Of a DNA stretch of 64,000 nucleotides, positions 7,900 through 17,602 are shown piece after piece. A model generated the notes under the pieces. The model did no database searches. It was not told the origin of the DNA and saw only the letters and a list, made by a program, of their open reading frames with translations. Numbering within the stretch: the stretch's first letter is position 1; the number at the start of each line of letters is the position of its first letter. The stretch comes from Camelimonas abortus (lineage in GTDB: Bacteria > Pseudomonadota > Alphaproteobacteria > Rhizobiales > Beijerinckiaceae): the NCBI RefSeq assembly GCF_042647165.1, contig NZ_JBHRUV010000014.1. One strand, written 5' to 3'. The translations under genes and the position numbers were made by a program.

Positions 7900-9432
7900 T
7901 CAGGCGACGAGGCCGTCCGTGCGCGCCGCCGCTTTCATGCGCCGGCGGTCGACCGAGGAGGGAATCCGCAGGGATTCGCGATACTTGGCCACGGTGCGCC
8001 GGGCGATCTCGACGCCGTCCTCGCGCAGCAGCCGCACGATCACGTCGTCTGAGAGCACCGCGTCCGGCTTCTCGGCCTCGATCAGCTGGCGTATGCGGTG
8101 GCGCACGGCCTCGGCCGAATGGGCCGCGCCGTCGCCGGCGGCGGAAATCGCCGCAGGGAAGAAGAATTTCATGCCGTAGACGCCGCGCTCGCAGCCGATG
8201 GACTTGTTCATGGTGACGCGCGAGACGGTCGATTCATGCATGCCGATGGCGTCGGCGACCTCCTTCAGCGTCAGCGGCCGCAGGGCGCTGACGCCGCGCC
8301 CGAAAAAGCCCTCCTGACGGCGCACGATCTCGCCGGCCACCAGCAGGATGGTGCGGGCGCGCTGCTCGAGGCTGCGGTCCAGCCAGCAGGCGTCGCGCCA
8401 GGCGGAGGCGATGAAGCTGCTCTCCGCCGGGCTGCGGGCCGCGCGGGCGGCGCGGGCGCGCCAGGCGTGGTTCAGGCGCACGCGCGGCAGCAGCTCTGCG
8501 TTCAGCTCCGCCCGCCAGCGGCCGTCCGGGCCGCGCCGCACGATCACGTCGGGAACCAGCGGCGTCGCCGGCGCGGCGTCGAACGGCCGGCCGGGCAGCG
8601 GCTCCAGCGCCCTTATCTCGCGCAGCATGGCCGTGAGCGTGGCCTCGTCCACCCCGCACAGCCGGCGCAGCTTCGCCATGTCGCGTTTCGCCACCAGGTC
8701 AAGCCGCGACAGCAGCGCCTGCATGGGCGCGTCCAGCCGGTCCTGCTGGCGCAGCTGGATGGCCAGACATTCGGCGAGGTCGCGCGCGCCCACGCCGGGT
8801 GGGTCCAGCTGCTGCACGGCGGCGAGGGCGGCGTCCACCGTGGCGCGGCTCACGCCGAGCCTGGCGGCGAGGGCGTCCAGCTCCCGCGCCGTTTCCGGAT
8901 CCAGGTAGCCGGCCGGGGTGATGGAGTCGACCAGCGCCAGCGCGGCGGCGCGGGTCGCTGCGTCCAGCCGCGTCAGCCCGAGCTGGCGGCGCAGGTGTTC
9001 GCGCAGGTCCGGCTGCTCCGCCGCAAGCTCCAGCGCGTCCAGGTCGCCGGCGGGCGGGCCGGCGGCCCCGCTCCACACGGCGCTGTCGCCAGCCGGCTCC
9101 GGCGCCTCGTGCGGGGTCACGCCGGGGCTGTCCGGATCGAACACATTGTCGAGGGGGGCGTCGAGAGCGCGCTCCAGCGCCTCCTGGCTGGTCTCCAGCT
9201 CGCCGGCGTCCCAGGGGCGCGCGTCCGCCGCGTCCGGGGCCGGGGCCGGGGCGGAATCGCCGCCCTCACCGTCGGCGCCGGCTTCAAGGAAGGGGTTGCG
9301 CTCCAGTTCCTCCGCCACCCACGCCGACAGCTCGAGGCTGGACATCTGCAGCAGGCGGATGGCCTGCAGCAGCTGCGGGGTAAGGGCCAGGCTCTGGGCC
9401 TGGCGCATGGAGATCCGTGCTGAGAGCGACAT
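7900..9432 (-). CDS. rpoN: RNA polymerase sigma-54 factor
   Basis: Directs RNA polymerase to -24/-12 promoters that need an AAA+ activator. The three regions are visible: the Gln/Leu-rich region I (ISMRQAQSLALTPQLLQA, residues about 8-25), the core-binding middle part, and the C-terminal DNA-binding part with a helix-turn-helix (KEVADAIGMHESTVSRV) and a perfect RpoN box ARRTVAKYRE at residues 477-486. Length is 510. An acidic Ala/Pro/Asp-rich linker separates region I from the core-binding domain. The ATG at 9432 fits the conserved N-terminus; the frame is open to 9564 through an Arg/Ala/Pro-rich shadow. It sits 210 bases after lptB and 138 bases before hpf in one leftward series. Confidence 0.96.
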   Translation of the reverse strand: MSLSARISMRQAQSLALTPQLLQAIRLLQMSSLELSAWVAEELERNPFLEAGADGEGGDSAPAPAPDAADARPWDAGELETSQEALERALDAPLDNVFDPDSPGVTPHEAPEPAGDSAVWSGAAGPPAGDLDALELAAEQPDLREHLRRQLGLTRLDAATRAAALALVDSITPAGYLDPETARELDALAARLGVSRATVDAALAAVQQLDPPGVGARDLAECLAIQLRQQDRLDAPMQALLSRLDLVAKRDMAKLRRLCGVDEATLTAMLREIRALEPLPGRPFDAAPATPLVPDVIVRRGPDGRWRAELNAELLPRVRLNHAWRARAARAARSPAESSFIASAWRDACWLDRSLEQRARTILLVAGEIVRRQEGFFGRGVSALRPLTLKEVADAIGMHESTVSRVTMNKSIGCERGVYGMKFFFPAAISAAGDGAAHSAEAVRHRIRQLIEAEKPDAVLSDDVIVRLLREDGVEIARRTVAKYRESLRIPSSVDRRRMKAAARTDGLVA

Positions 9433-9642
9433 GCGGCGCCTCGCTGCCTGCGCCTTTCGCCGGGCCCCGCCGGCGTCGCGGGAGGGCGCCGGACTGGCCG
9501 GCGCCGGCGCTCCCGCCCTCTCCGGCGGCGCCCGAGCCAGGCGCAAGCGAGTTGCATAGAGCACTTTTCGCCGCGATTGAACAAAAAATTGCGCGCCGGC
9601 GCCCGTCGCGGCCCGAAATATGCTTGCGGCGACAGCTTCGCC

Positions 9643-10455
<813 letters not shown>

Positions 10456-10521
10456 CGCAAAGGTCCTGTCGTTCGCCGGGCGGCCGCGCGGCCGCCGCCC
10501 CTGTCCCGGTGTCCTGGCCGT

Positions 10522-11232
10522 TCAGCGGCCGGCGGGCCGGTTCTGCTGCGGTTTCTGCTGCTGTTGCTGCTGGGCGGGGTCGTCGCTGCCAGGCACGAGC
10601 AGGGCGCGCACGCGCTGGCCGGGCTTGCGCTCCACCGAGGCGCGGCTGGCGGCGAGGTCATAGACGAGGCGGTCGCCGGTGGTGACGTTCTCGCCCTGGC
10701 TCAGCCGGGCGTTGCCGTTGAGGTAAATCTTCTGTTCGGCCTTGTCGTAAATCGCCTCATTGGCGGAGGCGACCTGGTCCTTTGACACCACGGTCATCGG
10801 TCCCGCGCATTCGAGGCGGCGCACGCCGTTGTCGGCGCCCTGGCCCCGGACCGGGGCGGCGGCGCCGGCGCCGCTGCGGGCGCCGCTGCGGGCGCCCATG
10901 TCCTGCTCGTAATACACGGTGAGCCTGCGGCAGCGCATGGTCGTCTCGCCCTGCACGGCGATGACGTTGCCCTCGAAGACTGCCTTCTTCTCCTGGTCGA
11001 AGACGTCGAGGCGGTCGGAGTCGATGCGGATCGGCTCCTTGCTGTCGGCGCCGCCGAAGCCGGCGAAGGGGCTGGCCTGGCGCTGCTGCTGCTGCTGCGC
11101 CTTGCCGGACTGGGCGAGGGCGGGGCCGGCCAGGGCGGCGAGCGCCATGGCGAGGGCTCCGGCGAACAGGCGCGTCCGGCGGGCGAAGGGAGACGGGCCT
11201 GAGACGTGATCGGCTGCGGGAAGGCTGTTCAT
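10522..11232 (-). CDS. lptA: LPS transport periplasmic protein LptA
   Basis: Periplasmic bridge protein that passes lipopolysaccharide from LptC to LptD. A signal peptide (ALAMALAALAGPALA, residues about 27-41) precedes an OstA-type beta-jellyroll beginning IRIDSDRLDVFDQEKKAVFEG and closing with VTTGDRLVYDLA. Two low-complexity parts stand out: a Gly/Ala/Arg/Ser insertion (GARSGARSGAG) inside the fold, encoded partly by a perfect 12-bp tandem duplication at 10868-10891, and a Gln-rich tail (DPAQQQQQQKPQQ). Its start overlaps the lptC stop by 4 bases (ATGA at 11229-11232), showing translational coupling. Length 236. Confidence 0.92.
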   Translation of the reverse strand: MNSLPAADHVSGPSPFARRTRLFAGALAMALAALAGPALAQSGKAQQQQQRQASPFAGFGGADSKEPIRIDSDRLDVFDQEKKAVFEGNVIAVQGETTMRCRRLTVYYEQDMGARSGARSGAGAAAPVRGQGADNGVRRLECAGPMTVVSKDQVASANEAIYDKAEQKIYLNGNARLSQGENVTTGDRLVYDLAASRASVERKPGQRVRALLVPGSDDPAQQQQQQKPQQNRPAGR

Positions 11233-12002
11233 TGCTTGAGACCCGTGTCCGTCCTGGAGGAAGCCGGCGCCGCAGGCGCCGGCTGGCTGGCGGCGCCCTG
11301 CGCGCCGCCCTGCTGTTCCGCCGGAGGATATAGCACGGTTTTCACCCCTCCTTCGAAACTGATCGCCTTGCCGCTGTCGCGCACCCGCATGGTCCGGGCG
11401 TCGATGGTGTCGCCGGAGGCGGTGACGATGCGCACCGGGTCGGTGGAGACGAGCTCGCCCTGCTTGAGATTGATGCTGGCCGCCTTCAGCTCGGCCGTGT
11501 CGCCGTTCTCGGTGCGCACGCGCACGCCGCCGTCCAGCTGCAGCTGCTCGCTTTTCATGTCGTAGACGCCGGTGGCGGCGGTGAGGCGCACCGCGCCGTC
11601 GCCTTCGGCGCCAAGGCGGCCGCGGATCTGCTCCAGCTCCACCACGCCGGGCTTGCGCACGTCCTGCGAGGCGGCGAGGGCGTTGACCTCATAGGGCTTG
11701 CCGTCCTTGCGGAAGCCGCTGAGCCGCGGGCGCTCCATGGTGACCTTCGTGCCGTCGAGCGCCACCGGGCCCAGCTCCACCTCCCCGGGGATGGCGGCGG
11801 GCCTGAGCATGGTCCAGCCCACGACGGCGGCCACGGCCAGCGCGGCGCCCGCGGGGATCGCGATCCGCAACAGGCGCACCAGCCGGGAGTGGCGCACCGC
11901 CGCCCGGTAGGCGCGCAGGCGCTCCCCCTGCAGGAGGCCGGGCCCGCCGGCGCGCGCCGGGGCCGTCAGATACGGGGCCGCAGCCCATGTCGTGTCGCCC
12001 AT
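11229..12002 (-). CDS. lptC: LPS export protein LptC
   Basis: Inner-membrane-anchored bridge component that receives lipopolysaccharide from LptB2FG and hands it to LptA. One membrane segment (LLRIAIPAGAALAVAAVVGW, residues about 44-63) is followed by the LptC jellyroll, with YEVNALAASQDV, VYDMKSEQLQLDGGVRV and IDARTMRVRDSGKAISFEGGV as recognisable strands. Length 257, with a Pro/Ala/Gln tail. Its stop overlaps the lptA start by 4 bases. It is the first gene of the leftward lptC-lptA-lptB-rpoN-hpf-ptsN series; RNase D lies upstream in the same direction about 200 bases away. Confidence 0.92.
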   Translation of the reverse strand: MGDTTWAAAPYLTAPARAGGPGLLQGERLRAYRAAVRHSRLVRLLRIAIPAGAALAVAAVVGWTMLRPAAIPGEVELGPVALDGTKVTMERPRLSGFRKDGKPYEVNALAASQDVRKPGVVELEQIRGRLGAEGDGAVRLTAATGVYDMKSEQLQLDGGVRVRTENGDTAELKAASINLKQGELVSTDPVRIVTASGDTIDARTMRVRDSGKAISFEGGVKTVLYPPAEQQGGAQGAASQPAPAAPASSRTDTGLKQ

Positions 12003-12145
12003 TGGCCGCCTTTCACATCCGCCGCGTCGCGTCGCCGGTCCTGCGGTGCGGGAGCGATCCGCCCCGGGAAGGGCGGGGCCGGCGACGGCGGGCGTCGCGA
12101 CGGGAGGGCGACGCCTGCAGCCCGGCCGGATAATCCATGTTTCTG

Positions 12146-12174
12146 GCTATAATACGCCGCCGGTCCGGTGTCAT
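12146..12174 (-). promoter_or_regulatory. Candidate sigma-70 promoter for the lptC-ptsN series
   Basis: Read on the minus strand, ATGACA (12169-12174) and TATAGC (12146-12151) are separated by 17 bases, about 145 bases upstream of the lptC start. Both boxes match four or five of six consensus positions, and the site lies in the only AT-rich patch of the rnd-lptC gap. Weak sequence evidence; no start site is known. Confidence 0.4.
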
Positions 12175-12200
12175 CCGGCGCCCCGCCCCGGCCGCGCGCC

Positions 12201-12821
12201 CTAGCCGTGCGCGAAAATGTCGGTCTCCGGCCAGCCGGCCAGATCAAGACGCGCCCGCGCCGGCAGGAAGTCGAAGCACGCCTGGGCCAGCTCGCGCCGG
12301 CCTTCGCGCGCCAGCATGGCGTCCAGTTTCGCCTTGAGGGCGTGCAGGTGCAGCACGTCCGAGGCGGCGTAGGCGATCTGCGCGTCCGACAGCGTCTCCG
12401 CCGCCCAGTCCGACGACTGCTGCTGCTTGGAGAGGTCCACCCCCAGCAGCTCGCGCGTCAGGTCTTTCAGCCCGTGCCTGTCGGTGTAGGTGCGCGCCAG
12501 CTTCGAGGCGATCTTGGTGCAGTAAACCGGCGCCGGCATCACGCCGAGATAGCGCTCCAGCACCGCAAGGTCGAACCGCGCGAAGTGGAATATCTTCAGC
12601 ACGTCAGGGTCGCCGAGCAGGCGCACCAGGTTCTCCGGGTGGGGCCCGTCGCGCAGGATCTGCACCAGATGGGCGTCGCCGTCGCCGGCCGAGAGCTGCA
12701 CCACGCACAGGCGGTCGCGCAGCGGGTTGAGACCGAGGGTTTCGGTGTCGACGGCGACGGAGGCGCCGAAATCAAGGTCGGCCGGCAGGTCTCCGCGATG
12801 GACCGTTATGGTCATGGGCAT
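12201..12821 (-). CDS. rnd: Ribonuclease D, short form
   Basis: A 3'-to-5' exoribonuclease of the DEDD family that trims tRNA precursors in better-studied bacteria. Exo I is VAVDTETLGLNP, Exo II is HFARFDLAVLERY and Exo III is IAYAASDVLHLHAL (Y-x3-D), so all four catalytic acidic residues are present. At about 206 residues it has only the catalytic domain and lacks the HRDC domains of E. coli RNase D (375 residues); this short form is common in alphaproteobacteria and is not a truncation. Two ATGs (12821 and 12815) follow a GAAGGA ribosome-binding site; the second has the better spacing. It is transcribed toward lptC. Confidence 0.9.
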   Translation of the reverse strand: MPMTITVHRGDLPADLDFGASVAVDTETLGLNPLRDRLCVVQLSAGDGDAHLVQILRDGPHPENLVRLLGDPDVLKIFHFARFDLAVLERYLGVMPAPVYCTKIASKLARTYTDRHGLKDLTRELLGVDLSKQQQSSDWAAETLSDAQIAYAASDVLHLHALKAKLDAMLAREGRRELAQACFDFLPARARLDLAGWPETDIFAHG

Positions 12822-13031
12822 GATCCTTCAGGGGCGCGCCGCGGCCGCCGCGCCCCGGCCGCAGGGGCCGGGCGGCCCGGGACGGGAAAACGGCGTGGCG
12901 GGCAGGCCGGAGGCGGGAAATGTGGCGTCGCCCTTCATAACCCGCCAGGGCCGGCGCGTCACCCGCCAGCCTTGCCGCGGCGGCGCAAACGCGCGACATG
13001 GCGGCGGCAAGGTCATGCAAGGGGATGTCCC

Positions 13032-13802
13032 ATGAGCCAGTCCGAACCCTCCGCCCTGCTCGACATTGACGGGCCCGTCGCCACCATCACCCTCAACCGC
13101 CCGGAGGCGTACAACGCCATCGGCCTGCCGGAGGCGCGCCATCTTGAGACGCTGCTCGCGCAGATACAGTCCGCGCCGGACGTGCGCGTGGTCGTGATCC
13201 GCGGCAATGGCCCGGCCTTCTGCGCCGGCGGCGACATCCGCTGCTTCGTCGCCCATCTCGACGACATCGAGACCATGGCGCGCGAGCTGCTGGGCGCGCT
13301 CAACCGTTTCCTGCTCGCCCTGCGCGACGGCCCTTACCTGCTGCTCACCAGCGTGCATGGCGCGGCGGCGGGCGCCGGCTTCTCGCTCGCCGCGCTGGGC
13401 GACATCTGCATCGCCGCCGACAACGCGCGCTTCACCGCCGCCTACAACAGGCTCGGCGTCACTCCGGACGGCGGCGGCAGCATCGGCGTGACCGAGCGCG
13501 TCGGCCCGCGCAAGGCGCTGGAGCTGTTCCTCGCCGCCGGGAGCATCGACGCCGCGGAGGCGCTGCGCCTCGGCCTCGTCAACCAGGTGGCGCCGGCGGA
13601 CCAGCTGGAGGCGGTCACCTTCGACATGGCGCAGCGGCTGGCCCGCAACGCGTCGGACGTCATCCTGCGCACCAAGCGCCTGGTGCAGCAGGCCGCGCGC
13701 ACGCCCGCCGCGGAGCAGCTGGAGGCCGAGCTGGAGGCCATGGTGGCCAGCATGAAAACCGCGGCGTTCCGCGAGGCCGTCGCCCGCTTCGTGAAGAAGT
13801 AA
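13032..13802 (+). CDS. Enoyl-CoA hydratase/isomerase family protein
   Basis: Crotonase-fold enzyme acting on a CoA thioester in the cytoplasm; the exact substrate is not visible. The 256-residue chain shows the two oxyanion-hole segments (GPAFCAGGDI and HGAAAGAGFSLA) and the AYNRLGVTPDGGGS loop. The position of the second catalytic acid carries Asp in PDGGGS, as in isomerase-type and PaaG-like members, rather than the Glu pair of classic hydratases. Start: ATG at 13032 in CCCATGAGCC. It converges on the acyl-CoA ligase that ends the ABC operon, with 78 bases between stops, which hints at a shared acyl-CoA pathway but is not proof. Confidence 0.88.
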   Translation: MSQSEPSALLDIDGPVATITLNRPEAYNAIGLPEARHLETLLAQIQSAPDVRVVVIRGNGPAFCAGGDIRCFVAHLDDIETMARELLGALNRFLLALRDGPYLLLTSVHGAAAGAGFSLAALGDICIAADNARFTAAYNRLGVTPDGGGSIGVTERVGPRKALELFLAAGSIDAAEALRLGLVNQVAPADQLEAVTFDMAQRLARNASDVILRTKRLVQQAARTPAAEQLEAELEAMVASMKTAAFREAVARFVKK

Positions 13803-13824
13803 GGGCGGCCTTTCCGCAGGGCGG

Positions 13825-13845
13825 GCGGCCCGGTGCGGGCCGCCG
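13825..13845. terminator. Hairpin between convergent genes
   Basis: GGCGGCCC and GGGCCGCC form an 8-bp stem around a 5-nt loop, 23 bases after the enoyl-CoA hydratase stop. There is no U tract on either strand, so it may be a weak bidirectional terminator or only a GC-rich stem. Confidence 0.3.
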
Positions 13846-13880
13846 CGCGCTTCCCGCATGCGCGCCCGGCCGCCGGCGGA

Positions 13881-15611
13881 TCATGCGGTCAGGCCAAGCT
13901 CCTCGAGGATCTGGCGCCTGAGCTTGTACTTCTCCACCTTGCTGGTGGGGGTGAGCGGCAGCGCCGCGACGAAACGCACATGGGCGGGCTGCATGTAGCG
14001 CGGCAGCACCTTGCGGGCGTGCGCGCGCAGCTCGTCCTCGTCCATGGCGACGCCGGGCATCAGCTCCACGAACACGGCGACGTCCTCCTCCGAGCCCTCG
14101 CGGGCGGGCACGGGCACGGCCGCCACGGCGCGCACCTTTTCATGGCGGGCCAGCAGCGCCTCCACCTCATAGGAGGAGACGTTCTCGCCGCGCACCCGGA
14201 AGAAGCCGCCGATGCGGTCGACGAAGGCGTACTGCCCCGGCGCCTCCGGCAGTTCGCGCGCGGCGTCGCCGGTGTGGAACCAGCAGGTGCGCAGCGCCTT
14301 CGCCGTCGCCTCCGGCTTGCCGAGATATTCCAGCAGCAGCAGGCCCGGATACCGGGGGCGGAAGGCGAGCTGCCCCACCGCGCCCGGCGGCAGGCGGTTG
14401 TCGTCCCCGTCGAGAATGGCCACCTCATAGAGCGGGTTGGGCGCGCCCATGAAGCCCTTCGGCACGGGGCCGGCGCCGTCGATCACCGGCCGGCCGGTCT
14501 CAAGGCAGCGCGCCCGCAGCGTCGCCTTGTCATAGCCTTTCCACAGCCGCGCCGGCGTGCCCTCGGCGTCGCCGAACTCGTCGATCAGCCCGGCGAAGCC
14601 AAGGCCGGATTCGGTCTGGCCGAAGCCGCAGGTGACGAAATCGAAGCCGAAACGCTGCGCCACCTCGTGATGGTTCGGCGGCAGCGGCTGCATGTGCACC
14701 TTGTTCAGCGTGTTGGCGCGGTCGTCCGGCCGCGGCGGCGCCGACATCAGCCACGGCGTCATCACGTCGAGCAGCACGCAGCAGCTGGCGCCGCACTCGG
14801 CGATGCGGTCCCAGAACCGGTTGGGGCTGAAGCGGTCCCACAGCCCGACGGTGTTGCCCTGCCACACCGCCCGCGCCAGCAGGAAGAACGCCCCGCCCAC
14901 GTGATACAGCGGCAGGTCGCAGTAGATGACGTCGTCCGGCGTGGTCATGCGCCGCATCAGGTGCATGTAGTTGTTGAGCCAGCGGAACGCCTGCAGCACG
15001 CCCTTCGACGGACCGGTGGTGCCCGAGGTGTAGACGATGTTGGCCGGATCCAGCGGCCGGAAGACGACCGGCGGCGGCTCCGCCGTGGTTTTCGCCAGCT
15101 CCGCCAGGCTGGTGATCTCGAGCCGCGCGAATTCGGGGCCGAAGCGGGCGTCGGTGGCGTCGTGGTCGCCCGGCGCCGGGGTGTGGACGACAAGCCGCTG
15201 CAGCGGAACCTCACCGATCACCTCGGCCAGCAGCGGGGCGAAGGAGGGATCGGTGATCAGGGCGAAGGGAGCGGTGTCGTTCAGCTGGTAGGCGAGCAGC
15301 GGCGCGGTGAAGTTGAAGTTCACCGGCGCATAGACGCCGCCCGCGCGCCAGATGGCGAACATGGCGAGCGCCGCCACAAGCGAATTGCGGGTGAGCACGC
15401 TCACCGGCTGGCCGCGCCGCAGGCCCATGGCGTGCAGTCCGGCGGCGATGGCGTTCGTGCGGTCGCGAAACTCCGCGAAGGTGAGCTTCACGCCGTCTTC
15501 GCCATAATGGATAAACACCTTGTCCGGCAGCCGGCGGGCCACGTCGTCGAGGCGCTCGGGCGCCAGTTCGCCCGCCGCCTGCATTTCGGCGAAAAGTTCC
15601 TCCGGGGTCAT
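13881..15611 (-). CDS. Acyl-CoA ligase (AMP-binding family, CaiC/FadD-like)
   Basis: Activates a carboxylic acid to its CoA thioester through an acyl-adenylate. ANL-superfamily motifs are complete: the P-loop VYTSGTTGPSKGV, FGQTESGLGF at the acyl pocket, WFHTGD with the adenosine-binding Asp, DRIGGFFRVRGENVSS at the hinge, and the C-terminal catalytic lysine in TPTSKVEKYKL. Length 576. Overall style resembles crotonobetaine/carnitine-CoA ligase and medium-chain ligases, but the substrate cannot be read from the sequence. It is the last gene of a six-gene leftward series that begins with two oligopeptide-type ABC ATPases, 72 bases after the last permease. I infer that it activates the solute imported by that transporter or a product of it. 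Confidence 0.88.
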   Translation of the reverse strand: MTPEELFAEMQAAGELAPERLDDVARRLPDKVFIHYGEDGVKLTFAEFRDRTNAIAAGLHAMGLRRGQPVSVLTRNSLVAALAMFAIWRAGGVYAPVNFNFTAPLLAYQLNDTAPFALITDPSFAPLLAEVIGEVPLQRLVVHTPAPGDHDATDARFGPEFARLEITSLAELAKTTAEPPPVVFRPLDPANIVYTSGTTGPSKGVLQAFRWLNNYMHLMRRMTTPDDVIYCDLPLYHVGGAFFLLARAVWQGNTVGLWDRFSPNRFWDRIAECGASCCVLLDVMTPWLMSAPPRPDDRANTLNKVHMQPLPPNHHEVAQRFGFDFVTCGFGQTESGLGFAGLIDEFGDAEGTPARLWKGYDKATLRARCLETGRPVIDGAGPVPKGFMGAPNPLYEVAILDGDDNRLPPGAVGQLAFRPRYPGLLLLEYLGKPEATAKALRTCWFHTGDAARELPEAPGQYAFVDRIGGFFRVRGENVSSYEVEALLARHEKVRAVAAVPVPAREGSEEDVAVFVELMPGVAMDEDELRAHARKVLPRYMQPAHVRFVAALPLTPTSKVEKYKLRRQILEELGLTA

Positions 15612-15683
15612 CGTTTCCTCGTCCTGCGCCGCTGTCGCCGGCGCGCGGGCGCTGCGGGCGCCGGCGCGTACCGGCCGCCGGCG

Positions 15684-16562
15684 TCACGGCTTCTTCATGG
15701 TGGGATCGAGCGCCATGCGCAGGGATTCGCCCAGGGTGTTGAAGGCCAGCGCCGTGAGCATGATGGCGACGCCCGGCGGATACATCTGCTCCGGGGCGAT
15801 CTCCATGTTCTGGTAGGCGCGGGCCAGCATGGCGCCCCAGCTGGGCTCCGGCGGCTGGATGCCAAGGCCGAGGAAGCTCAGGCTGGCTTCCGCCAGCAGC
15901 GCCGCCGCCAGCAGCAGCGTCACCTGCACGATCACCGGCTGCACGGTGTTGGGCAGCACGTGCCGCAGCAGGATGCGCCAGGTGGGCTGGCCGAAGCAGC
16001 GGGCGGCGTCCACATAGAGCTCGTTGCGCACCACCAGGGTGCGCGCCCGCACCAGCCGCGCCAGCATCGGCGAGAACACGACGCCCACCGAGATCATGCC
16101 GTTGGTGAGGCCGATGCCCAGCGCGCCGGTGACGGCGATGGCCAGCACGATGGCCGGAAACGACAGCAGCGTGTCGATGACGCGGCTGATCACCTCGTCG
16201 GTCCGGCCGCCGGCGTAACCCGCCAGCAGCCCGACCGGCACGCCGATGGCCACGGCGATGGCCACCGCCAGCACGCTGGCGTAGAGGCTGGCGCGCGCGC
16301 CCCACACCAGGCGGCTGAAGGTGTCGCGGCCAAGGTCGTCCGTTCCCAGCCAGTGTTCGGCGGACATGGGCGCCAGCGCCGCGTCGATGTCCTGCGCCGT
16401 GGGCGCGTACGGGGCCAGCAGCGGCGCGGCGACGGCCATCGCCGCCAGCGCGATCAGGAAGAACAGCGCCGCCGCGCCGGCGCGGTCCGCGCGCAGCCAG
16501 CGGCCGAAGGCGGAGGCGCGCTCCGGACGGGCGAGGGCGGGGTTGAGCGGAATGTCGGTCAT
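15684..16562 (-). CDS. Oligopeptide-type ABC transporter permease (DppC/OppC family)
   Basis: Inner-membrane channel subunit, 292 residues with about six membrane segments. The N-terminal OppC-type membrane anchor (AALFFLIALAAMAVAAPLLAP) and the periplasmic WLGTDDLGRDTFSRL motif are diagnostic of DppC/OppC proteins. The EAA loop that contacts the ATPase is in EASLSFLGLGIQPPEPSW. It begins 11 bases after the DppB-like partner stops, so the two permeases are translated together. Substrate range of the family covers peptides, nickel, opines and sugar oligomers, so the cargo is not fixed by this subunit. Confidence 0.92.
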   Translation of the reverse strand: MTDIPLNPALARPERASAFGRWLRADRAGAAALFFLIALAAMAVAAPLLAPYAPTAQDIDAALAPMSAEHWLGTDDLGRDTFSRLVWGARASLYASVLAVAIAVAIGVPVGLLAGYAGGRTDEVISRVIDTLLSFPAIVLAIAVTGALGIGLTNGMISVGVVFSPMLARLVRARTLVVRNELYVDAARCFGQPTWRILLRHVLPNTVQPVIVQVTLLLAAALLAEASLSFLGLGIQPPEPSWGAMLARAYQNMEIAPEQMYPPGVAIMLTALAFNTLGESLRMALDPTMKKP

Positions 16563-16573
16563 GGGCGCCTCCC

Positions 16574-17527
16574 TCAGCCGATCCGCGGGTCAAGGACGCT
16601 GTACAGCACGTCCGTCGCCAGGTTGATCGCCACCACGATCAGCACCATCACGAACACCACCCCCTGCACCACCGGAAAGTCGCGCAGGATGGCGGCGTGC
16701 ACGATCAGGCTGCCCATGCCGGGAATGGCGAACACCGCCTCCACCACCACCGTGGCCGCCAGGATGCGGTTGGCCAGCAGGCTGATGACGGTGAGCAGGT
16801 TGACGCTGACGTTCTTCAGCCCGTGCTTCCACAGGATGGCGGTGGAGCTCACGCCCTTGGCGCGCAGGGTGCGCACCGCCGGGGAGGAGAGCGTCTCCAC
16901 CAGCGACGAGCGCAGCTGCCGCGACACCTCCGCCACGCCGCCGGCCGCCAGGGCGATGGCCGGCAGGATGGCGTGACGCAGCGATTCCCAGGGATTCTCG
17001 CTCAACGGAACCGACCCCGTGGCCGGCAGCCAGCCCAGCCCGAGCGCGAACCAGGCCACCAGCAGCATCGCCAGCCAGAAATTGGGAATGGCCACGCCCA
17101 GCGAGGCAACGGCCATCACCAGCCGGTCGGCGACGCCGCCGGGGCGGCTGGCGGCGAGAATGCCCAGCGGAATGCCCGCCGCCATGGCGATGAACAGCGC
17201 CAGCACGACGATGAGCAGCGTGTTGGGCAGGCAGCGGGCGATGGATTCGGCCACCGCCTCGCCGGAGAGCAGCGATTTCGACAGGTCGCCCTGCGCCGCG
17301 TGCAGCAGCCAGTCGCCGTACTGCACGAGGAACGGCCGGTCGAGGCCGTACATGGCGCGGATCTCGGCGATGCGCTCGTCCGTGGCGTTGTCGCCGGCGA
17401 GCGTCACGGCGATGTCGCCCGGCACCAGCTTGAGCAGGCCGAACACGATGAAAGTGGCGAGGATGACGACCGGAATGGCCTGCAGCAGGCGTCTCCGGAT
17501 CATCTGGCGTTTCGCGGGAGCAAGCAT
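16574..17527 (-). CDS. Oligopeptide-type ABC transporter permease (DppB/OppB family)
   Basis: Second channel subunit, 317 residues, with the first membrane helix at residues about 13-33 (LLQAIPVVILATFIVFGLLKL) and the typical ERIAEIRAMYGLDRPFLVQYGDWL segment in the first periplasmic loop, written here in two parts: RIAEIRAMYGLD and QYGDWLL. The ATPase-contact loop is TLRAKGVSSTAILWKHGLKN. The ATG at 17527 is used; a second ATG nine codons in is possible. It starts 75 bases after the solute-binding protein stop and runs directly into the DppC-like gene. Confidence 0.92.
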   Translation of the reverse strand: MLAPAKRQMIRRRLLQAIPVVILATFIVFGLLKLVPGDIAVTLAGDNATDERIAEIRAMYGLDRPFLVQYGDWLLHAAQGDLSKSLLSGEAVAESIARCLPNTLLIVVLALFIAMAAGIPLGILAASRPGGVADRLVMAVASLGVAIPNFWLAMLLVAWFALGLGWLPATGSVPLSENPWESLRHAILPAIALAAGGVAEVSRQLRSSLVETLSSPAVRTLRAKGVSSTAILWKHGLKNVSVNLLTVISLLANRILAATVVVEAVFAIPGMGSLIVHAAILRDFPVVQGVVFVMVLIVVAINLATDVLYSVLDPRIG

Positions 17528-17602
17528 CTCTTCGCCTTGCAGGAGGATTGGGCGGAGCCGGCCGTCCCGCCGGGCGCGGCGGGGACGGCCGCAGGCGTCA
17601 GG

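Noticed and set aside
12148..12153. Perfect TATAAT on the plus strand as a promoter
   Set aside because: No matching -35 box and no rightward gene until 13032; the AT-rich patch is better explained as the leftward lptC promoter.
12201..12821. RNase D as a truncated gene
   Set aside because: All three exonuclease motifs are present, and the short form without HRDC domains is common in alphaproteobacteria.
13833..16976. 1047-residue open frame antisense to the acyl-CoA ligase and permeases
   Set aside because: Same cause; it spans several real genes on the opposite strand and has no recognisable domain or start.
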